Part shown: one piece after another, positions 23,301 through 28,876 of the stretch
Layout of the letters: each line of letters starts with the position of its first letter
Position numbering within the stretch: the first letter of the stretch is position 1
IMG/VR virus record: IMGVR_UViG_3300030105_002229
Span: 1-28,876 of that record
Source: a virus
Direction: 5' to 3' (one strand)
Length of the DNA: 28,876 nt
The notes under the pieces: generated by a model
The model's database searches: none
What the model was told of the DNA's origin: nothing
What the model saw: the letters and a program-made list of their open reading frames with translations, nothing else
Position numbers and translations under genes: made by a program

Positions 23301-26300
23301 ACGCTAGTATGTATCAGCTTAATAAAGACATAGTAAATGCTATTGGAGGAGATACAAACTTACTTGAAATTAATAAAAGAGAAGAATTAATAAGTTATCT
23401 TAATGCCCAATTATCTAACGGCAATATGACGGAAGATCAACAACAAAAAATAGTTGATGGCTACGACAGAAATGTTAATGCGGCGGTTAATGATTTTGAT
23501 AACACTATTATAGTGTTTAATGATAATGTAAAAAAATCTCTTTTATTTGGAGATTCAGAAACAGGAGGATTTGCAGCAGTGTCGCCTATTCATGAATTAG
23601 GCCACATACAAACTAGAAGAAAAGGTAGGTTTAAAAACGCAAAAATAGCAGCAGCAGGCGACGCTATGATACTTAGCTTAGAAGAAGATATGCTAGCTAG
23701 ATTAGATAGCAAAAAAATAACCGAAGAGCAACATGATATATTTGTAGGAAGAGTTGAAACTTATAGAGAACTTGGAGCACAAGGAACAGTTATGGCTGAT
23801 GAAATGATACAAATTATTTCAGATATGACAAACTTAGGATTACTTCCTAAGAGTTCAATAGTTAATTCTCCTACCATTAGTTCTTTTGTAAAACAAGTGG
23901 CTGGAGCCGTATTAGGAGATAGCGCAATGTTTTTACAATTAGATAATGCGGAAGGTGTTTATGCTTTTGTTAATTCTTTTCAAAATAGAATAGATAACTA
24001 TTCTTTTAAGTCATTACGTGGGGATAAAGCAAATAAACAAGGTAATACATCTTTTTCTGAAAGCTTAAATGCCAAAACTCAAGGAAAAATAAATAAAGCT
24101 TTAGATGTTCTTGAAGAAGCAGAAATTGCTTTAGAAGAAGATTTTGATAATCCTCAGGCTCAAAAAGCAGTTGAAGACGCTACCGCTGCTTATAATTCTT
24201 TGATAGAACAGGAAGCTAATGCTGTTGAAGATGTTACTGTTGAAAAAGAAGAAGAAGTAATTGCAAGTGTACCAGCTGAAAATTTTATTCCAAAGAAAAA
24301 AGATCCTTCTACTAAAAAAAGATCTTTAACTCCGGAAGTAAAAGAAAAAATAGAGGTTAAGCTAGCTAAAGCTCAGGAAGAGAACAAAAGGATTATAGCT
24401 GAAGAAAAAGCTAATATTAAAAACAGAGTTGCTGAAATAGAATCTATTCCCGACAAAGAATTGTCTAGAACAGAAAAAAGCATACTTATAAAACTTTCTG
24501 AAGATAACCCTGTAGAATTTGCAAAGCAAGAAAAGCTTACCGTAAATAAGTCTGAAGAGTTAAAAGCTTTAGAAAAAGAAATAGCAAAAGATTTGGAAGT
24601 GCCTATTGAAAAGTTTGTTAAGTCTGTAGGTGTCCTTTTTTACAAATTGCAAAAGCCTCAAATAAGAGATACTGTAGATCTTAACACATTTTTAGAAGTA
24701 GTTAGAGGAGACGTCTTAAATATGACTATTCGTGAATTTAAAAAGAATACTGTAAATAGACAAGGTGAAGCGGTTATTAATGATATAGAAGATATTATAT
24801 TTTCTAGAGGAGGTCGTAGAATTATAGACGTTTCAAAAAGGCTTATAGTAGGTGAAGAAAAAACTGATAGCACTAAAGACATAAAAAGTGAACAAGTAAA
24901 AGATGTTAAAAAAATAAAAGCCTCTTCAATCTTAGCTGGAACAAAAAATAGATACGAAAAAGCTAAAAAAGCTGTTCAAGATTATTGGAAACAAAATGAA
25001 GGTAATAAAAAAGTAGAAAACTTTAAAGGATTAAAAAGCGTTATTGACGATGTTGTCTCTGAGTTGTTTGGAGTTAAAAAAAGTGCTCTTGTTGCAAGAT
25101 CTGGTAACCTTAATCAATCTGATATGTTAAGTGCTTTAGACTTTTTTACAGCGCCCTTAAATATTATAGAAATAAGAAAAGCAGACGGAAGCATTGAAAC
25201 GGCTAGAATAAGAGGTATTGTAAAAAATACGGCAGGAAAGATTGTATCTAACGAGGCTGCGGATTTTATAGATAGTTTAAACGAAAGAAAGTTATTAGAC
25301 AAAAGTGACCCTAACTACATTGAGGGCTACACGAGGCTTTCAAAAACAACTTCTGTAGCAGAACTTTCTGGGCAACTTTTACCTGAAAGCACTGTTCCTG
25401 ATTATTTTTATGAAGATGGAAAGCCTGGTAGATACCGTAACAAAGCTACGGGCATTGGAAATAAAATCAAAGAAGCTCTTTATACTGTTCAAAAAAGAGG
25501 AACTATAGATTCGGGTAATATAGAAAGAAGTGTTAATGATATATCCGCAAAAGATATATTGGAAATGATTGGAGCTTTTAAAGATTCCGACGGAAAGTTT
25601 AAATTTAATGCATCGGTTATGGGAGCTAAAGTCCCAGGTCAAACATCTGAAGGATTAAGACTACTAGAATTTATTAAACTATACGGAAAGTATATTACTA
25701 ATGAATTAAGTAGAACTGAAACCAACCTTGATGTAATGACCAAAGCTGACATCAAAGGAGGCAAAAGAAACGTAATGTTCTCTGAAGCTTTTTTAGGTGC
25801 TTTACGTAAAGATAACTTTCCTGTTAATCCTTTAGCTGCAGCTATGTTGAATAATATTAACAAAAACGGCACTATTACTATGCAAACAATGGTTGACTTA
25901 ATGTTTAAACCTGCTGTTACTAATTCTTTAGCTGAAATTCCTCAAAGAAAATATAGGCTAGAAATAGCCTTAGCAATGATGCAAGTATCCAAAAATTTAA
26001 TAACTGATACTGAAGCTTTTTTGAAAGTTTACGAACTTTATAAAAAACTGTACGATTATCAAGCTTTAGTTATAGCAGATGGTTTTATATCCCAGCAATT
26101 TGCCGCTGATATTAAAGCAAAAAAAGGAGAAAATCAAGTTAAAGATGTAGTAAAGGCTGTTGAAGAGTATTATACTTTTATTGCAAGATCCGTAAAAACT
26201 ACTAAATATTTGCCTGGCAAAACCAATAAAGCTATATGGGAAACAAAAATAGTGCCTGCCTTTGTAGAATCAGGATTGGTTACTGAAAAAAACGCAGAAG

Positions 26301-28876
26301 AACAAATTAAAAACAAATATAAATTAGAAATAGTAGAAAAGCCAAATAAAAAAGGTGACGGAGTTATTACCTATATGGTTAGTAATAAAATTAAAGTCAA
26401 TGGCTTGATGGATGTTACCGTGCTTAAGGCTAATTTTAATCAATCAAATAGCACTATTGTTGCCAATGAGGCTGTGGATGCTTTTGAAAAAGTTACTGAT
26501 ATGCTTGATTATTTTAGAAAAAATAAAATGAAAGCAGTAGCTCTAGGATTTATTGCTTTAATAAAACCAGATCAAAGAGGATTATTAAGAAAATTATCTA
26601 CCCCGGGATTTGCGGAAAAAAATCCTACAGGAAAGGTAAGTAATATGGTTTTAGAGCACGAAACAGAAGTAAAAACATTAGCGCAGTATGCTTTAGATTA
26701 CTACAATAATGGTAATAAACCTGTATTTCAAGAAAGAGTAAATGACTCTAAAGTAAATCTTGTTACAATAAAAACAGATGAGGCTTTATTAAAAAACAAA
26801 AAGAACAACAAAGTAAAAGATAAAGCTAGGTACAACGGTGTTAATATAATCAAAGAATTTACTTTTAAACCAGTTGTTAAAACTTTAAGTATTAATGAAG
26901 AAAATAAAATAAAAGCAGAACAAACAAAAATAAAAAGTAATACGCTTTTTAGTGAAAGCGGCATGAGCGCTTTTGATTTTGATGATACGTTAGCCACAAG
27001 CAAAAGCAACGTATTATACGAAATGCCTAATGGCAGAACCGGAAAGCTTACGGCAGAACAATTTGCAAAAGAAGGGGAAAATTATTTAGCCGCAGGTGCT
27101 GTATTTGATTTTAGCGAATTTAGCAAGGTTGTTAAAGGTAAGAAAGGTCCATTATTTCAAAAAGCTATAAATAGAGTTAAAAAGTTTGGTAATAAAAACA
27201 TGTATGTAATAACCGCTCGTCCTGCAAACAGTGCCTTCGCTATACAGGAATTTTTAAAAGGAGTAGGATTAAACATACCAATAGAAAACATTACTGGATT
27301 AGCTAACTCAAATCCTCAAGCTAAAGCCGACTGGGTTGTTGGTAAAATAGCAGAAGGGTATAACGATATTTATTTTGTAGATGATCACATTGGCAACGTT
27401 AAAGCTGTAAAAAATGAATTGAAAAAATACAATGTAAATAGTAATGTTCAACAAGCTAAGCCAACATTGTTTTCAGAAAGCTCTTTAAGCAATCAATTCA
27501 ATAAATACTTAGAGGGTTCTACAGGTATTGAATCATTTAAAAAATATAAAAGTGACAAAGCAAGGCTTAAAGGTAGATTTAAAGGTAAGCTTGATGTTTT
27601 TATACCACCTTCAGCTGAAGACTTTTTAGGTTTATTGTATCAAACTTTAAATAAAGGTAAGTTAGGTAATGCTCAAATAAAGTTTTATGAAGACAATTTA
27701 CTTAAGCCTTACGCTAAAGCTAATTCACAATTACGTACAGCTAGAGTTCGCAGCATAAAAGAATTTGCTGCTATAAAGAAAAAGTTAAAAATTGTACCTA
27801 AAGATTTAAAAAGATCTTTTAAATTTGAAGATGAAAACGGTAACATTAAAGATAGTTTGTTCACTAAAGAACAGGCTATAAGAGTTTATATTTGGAATTC
27901 ACAAGGCATAGAAATGCCTAACTTATCTCAAGTAGATTTAGCTATATTAGTAAATGAAGTTAATGCTAACCCTGAATTAAAAGCTTTTGCTGATGAACTA
28001 CTGAAGCTTAATAGAGGAATGGATTCTAAGGCGCCATCTAAAAACTGGATGGATGGCAATATAGGTATTGACTTGCAAGCCAATTTAAACTCTGTAGGTA
28101 GAAAACAACTATTAGAAGTATGGCAACAAAATGTAGACGCTATATTTTCTGAAGAAAATCTTAATAAGCTAGAAGCAGCTTATGGTCCGGAATACGTAAA
28201 CGCTCTTAAAAGTTCTTTAAGACGGATGAGAACAGGTAGAAGTTCAGTTCCGGTTACAGACAATGAAGCTGGTAATAATTTAATAACCTGGCTTAATTCC
28301 GCTGTAGGTAACATAATGTTTTTTAATAATAGATCAGCTTTATTACAGATGTTGTCTGCAACCAACTTTTTAAACTTTGAAGAAAATAATATAATAGCTG
28401 CAGGTAAAGCGTTTGCAAATCAACCACAATATTGGAAAGATTTTACTATGCTGATGAATTCTGATTATTTACTTGATAGACGAGATGGTACTAGAATAAA
28501 CATTAACGAAGCTGATATTGCTTTAATAGCTAAGCAAAGCGGGATTCAAGGCGTGATAGCAAAAATATTAGAATTAGGATTTTTACCTACTAAATTTGCT
28601 GATAGTTTAGCAATAGCGACGGGTGGTGCAACTTTTTATAGAACAAAAGTTAATGCGCTTATCAAAGGCGGTATGAGTAAGGCTAAGGCAGAAGCTCAGG
28701 CGATGCAAGAATTTACAAGTGTTGCGGAAACATCTCAGCAATCAAGTGATCAATCTAAAATTAGTATGGAACAAGCTGGGCCCGTAGGAAAGATTATACT
28801 GGCTTTTAACAATACATCGTCACAATATTCAAGGATAATTAAAAGATCCGTTCAGGACCTTTATAATAGACGTGGG
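20321..28876 (+). CDS. Giant ejected multi-domain protein, zincin plus HAD domains (3' partial)
   Basis: I translated this frame by hand from ATG 20321 to the window edge and found no stop: 2852 codons, 3' end missing. In order: a short N-terminal domain (RYKAIVEGVEEFFNVTPDRY, HPDAVLVEG); charged coiled-coil regions (about 250-490); a Gly/Ala-rich hydrophobic stretch (about 624-650); a zincin motif HELGH at 1091-1095 with ADE at 1159-1161; helical linkers; unassigned domains (about 1495-2205); and a HAD phosphohydrolase domain (about 2217-2380) with DFDDT 2219-2223, TARP 2298-2301, Lys2335 and DD 2354-2355. The C-terminal module (about 2648 on) includes AETSQQSSDQ and ILAFNNTSSQYSR. Phe-Ser-Glu motifs recur between domains. 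The position matches T7 gp16, and the layout matches the class called polyvalent proteins, which are delivered with phage DNA. Substrates are unknown. Confidence 0.88.
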   Translation, partial: MKRYKAIVEGVEEFFNVTPDRYDDFIAAHPDAVLVEGLETQENIQEKKVAQDPKKAKDSATGVNAESKPTALESTEFPLEDGLLELPNRTTPVDETTYSGFAKGEKYVEFISKNESGQSVVSRTAIEDINLGKYKTIEDFVNAYDAPGVAGTAKILTEQGNSSEEELFLVQKKKNPKTDNNDLLDKLSEINPVTEENNIAAAYFGIADNSIQDVERPKKVVNEKGLNYTTFVNEDRDVDVKNFLGEEKFAKWEMARNKALVKGVKLTKKNILEFISPGDIPEDFTKDYIKTKQNKEAEVNLRNEDLTLEQKVKKQLNLLSKKGDDKAYNALSTEWERSKKDAKDYKAAGGGDLYGDKKLFNEEDSRVYKSFNTRFLDQYYANEGQKLTNIVTSSNNAVKKFNEDILKINDQSKKLEKQLENDITALEELKKIENPTQDDVNKYNDIVKNIRGVLAGDKVATLSKNINILAASEEILKINGDILQEKIKIFSGGSEGSKDQKSENEINVVLDALGKNYSKVDKLAHVLEVAFMGSGSMLYNSAVKGVVDLLEPNRNPETGEISENGFAQEVLAWQRIAATNKESSVNYNQELQKKSVEEFPIALTSDDSSSKGDYLVDMLINNAPSIAVVAGSMGIGSIAAAGVSGVARAVIMKNAMNVAMAPFFVMESGGQMANIEIQQRESTKNIAALESILLDLPKGNTIDRRKITDQIADQERIQNLSQAQKAFNSYAFGGVATFAERFGTLRFMRGFAGIAKNLSDPLLKKYMASGFKKAFIKTGANLTTAGLGVIVENIEETLTVLGQNFLDNNVLGDNKSLIEGLDKEFFNNVSVTSFAIGGPQASQGVYQAFSQEVKTAREYAEEVKLRDQIQGLTQTLNAMDGRTTAAINVQKQIDVLMNKSALLNTSIVGKLKNLDSEDINTVFENNNKKRQLKQAAQEAASGGKLNPGTKKYIEELQTQFNDLSEVNAKLLNKDVKKNEQEFKAAEMGPRAAAYASMYQLNKDIVNAIGGDTNLLEINKREELISYLNAQLSNGNMTEDQQQKIVDGYDRNVNAAVNDFDNTIIVFNDNVKKSLLFGDSETGGFAAVSPIHELGHIQTRRKGRFKNAKIAAAGDAMILSLEEDMLARLDSKKITEEQHDIFVGRVETYRELGAQGTVMADEMIQIISDMTNLGLLPKSSIVNSPTISSFVKQVAGAVLGDSAMFLQLDNAEGVYAFVNSFQNRIDNYSFKSLRGDKANKQGNTSFSESLNAKTQGKINKALDVLEEAEIALEEDFDNPQAQKAVEDATAAYNSLIEQEANAVEDVTVEKEEEVIASVPAENFIPKKKDPSTKKRSLTPEVKEKIEVKLAKAQEENKRIIAEEKANIKNRVAEIESIPDKELSRTEKSILIKLSEDNPVEFAKQEKLTVNKSEELKALEKEIAKDLEVPIEKFVKSVGVLFYKLQKPQIRDTVDLNTFLEVVRGDVLNMTIREFKKNTVNRQGEAVINDIEDIIFSRGGRRIIDVSKRLIVGEEKTDSTKDIKSEQVKDVKKIKASSILAGTKNRYEKAKKAVQDYWKQNEGNKKVENFKGLKSVIDDVVSELFGVKKSALVARSGNLNQSDMLSALDFFTAPLNIIEIRKADGSIETARIRGIVKNTAGKIVSNEAADFIDSLNERKLLDKSDPNYIEGYTRLSKTTSVAELSGQLLPESTVPDYFYEDGKPGRYRNKATGIGNKIKEALYTVQKRGTIDSGNIERSVNDISAKDILEMIGAFKDSDGKFKFNASVMGAKVPGQTSEGLRLLEFIKLYGKYITNELSRTETNLDVMTKADIKGGKRNVMFSEAFLGALRKDNFPVNPLAAAMLNNINKNGTITMQTMVDLMFKPAVTNSLAEIPQRKYRLEIALAMMQVSKNLITDTEAFLKVYELYKKLYDYQALVIADGFISQQFAADIKAKKGENQVKDVVKAVEEYYTFIARSVKTTKYLPGKTNKAIWETKIVPAFVESGLVTEKNAEEQIKNKYKLEIVEKPNKKGDGVITYMVSNKIKVNGLMDVTVLKANFNQSNSTIVANEAVDAFEKVTDMLDYFRKNKMKAVALGFIALIKPDQRGLLRKLSTPGFAEKNPTGKVSNMVLEHETEVKTLAQYALDYYNNGNKPVFQERVNDSKVNLVTIKTDEALLKNKKNNKVKDKARYNGVNIIKEFTFKPVVKTLSINEENKIKAEQTKIKSNTLFSESGMSAFDFDDTLATSKSNVLYEMPNGRTGKLTAEQFAKEGENYLAAGAVFDFSEFSKVVKGKKGPLFQKAINRVKKFGNKNMYVITARPANSAFAIQEFLKGVGLNIPIENITGLANSNPQAKADWVVGKIAEGYNDIYFVDDHIGNVKAVKNELKKYNVNSNVQQAKPTLFSESSLSNQFNKYLEGSTGIESFKKYKSDKARLKGRFKGKLDVFIPPSAEDFLGLLYQTLNKGKLGNAQIKFYEDNLLKPYAKANSQLRTARVRSIKEFAAIKKKLKIVPKDLKRSFKFEDENGNIKDSLFTKEQAIRVYIWNSQGIEMPNLSQVDLAILVNEVNANPELKAFADELLKLNRGMDSKAPSKNWMDGNIGIDLQANLNSVGRKQLLEVWQQNVDAIFSEENLNKLEAAYGPEYVNALKSSLRRMRTGRSSVPVTDNEAGNNLITWLNSAVGNIMFFNNRSALLQMLSATNFLNFEENNIIAAGKAFANQPQYWKDFTMLMNSDYLLDRRDGTRININEADIALIAKQSGIQGVIAKILELGFLPTKFADSLAIATGGATFYRTKVNALIKGGMSKAKAEAQAMQEFTSVAETSQQSSDQSKISMEQAGPVGKIILAFNNTSSQYSRIIKRSVQDLYNRRG

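Noticed and set aside
26975-26989. DFDD motif as the catalytic D-x-D-x-D of a crAss-like virion RNA polymerase
   Set aside because: The motif continues DFDDT-L-A and is followed at the right spacing by TARP, a Lys and VDD, which fits a HAD phosphohydrolase. No other RNA polymerase motif was recognised in the giant protein.
1-28876. tRNA genes, CRISPR arrays, insertion sequences, integrase or attachment sites
   Set aside because: I saw no cloverleaf-like run, no spaced direct repeats of the CRISPR type, and no transposase or integrase motifs. The region is almost fully occupied by virion genes.

Overview
The window is a piece of a tailed double-stranded DNA phage genome (Caudoviricetes), best read as the packaging, head, connector, tail and ejection-protein block of a short-tailed (podovirus-type) phage. 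All genes lie on the + strand, tightly packed, with several 1-base stop/start overlaps (TAATG). The DNA is AT-rich. Start codons follow A/T-rich leaders such as AAAAATT-ATG or ATCATATT-ATG, with no recognisable Shine-Dalgarno purine box. That leader style is typical of Bacteroidota (for example Flavobacteriia) and their phages, so a Bacteroidota host is the likeliest inference. The gene order resembles T7-type and crAss-like podoviruses, but no family can be assigned without a search. I see no integrase, tRNA, CRISPR array, insertion sequence or replication gene.

Layout. Positions 1-765: the tail end of an upstream gene and three small proteins of unknown function. 765-1370: a protein that looks like two GroES-type co-chaperonin domains in tandem. 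1315-3797: a small-terminase candidate by position, and the large terminase with ATPase and nuclease motifs. 3801-8877: portal, scaffold-like protein and major capsid protein, closed by a clear stem-loop terminator. 8961-12087: an unknown head-region protein, a hairpin, and two connector/adaptor-like proteins that both carry the same kind of beta-rich 'GDG...NG...GD' module. 12092-18270: a 1570-residue and a 483-residue tail protein that look like beta-propeller/nozzle components. 18296-20309: two ejection-protein candidates in the positions of T7 gp14 and gp15, the first ending in a Gly-Lys repeat encoded by a pure hexanucleotide repeat. 20321 to the window end: one open reading frame of at least 2852 codons that runs off the edge.

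The giant protein is the most interesting object. It has a Gly/Ala-rich hydrophobic region, a zincin metallopeptidase motif (HELGH plus a downstream ADE), a complete HAD-type phosphohydrolase domain (DFDDT, TARP, K, DD), and a C-terminal module. It also has a recurring Phe-Ser-Glu motif. Two copies bracket the HAD domain exactly, another follows the zincin region, and further copies lie between other segments. My hypothesis is an ejected polyprotein carrying several enzymes (a 'polyvalent' protein) that may be cut at the Phe-Ser-Glu sites. The domain motifs are visible in the sequence; the processing is inference.

How the parts work together. Terminase pumps DNA through the portal into a shell made by the capsid and scaffold proteins. 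The co-chaperonin-like protein may help host GroEL fold capsid or other virion proteins. Adaptor and nozzle proteins close the head and form the short tail. The three ejection-type proteins are expected to be packaged and delivered into the host envelope or cytoplasm at infection.
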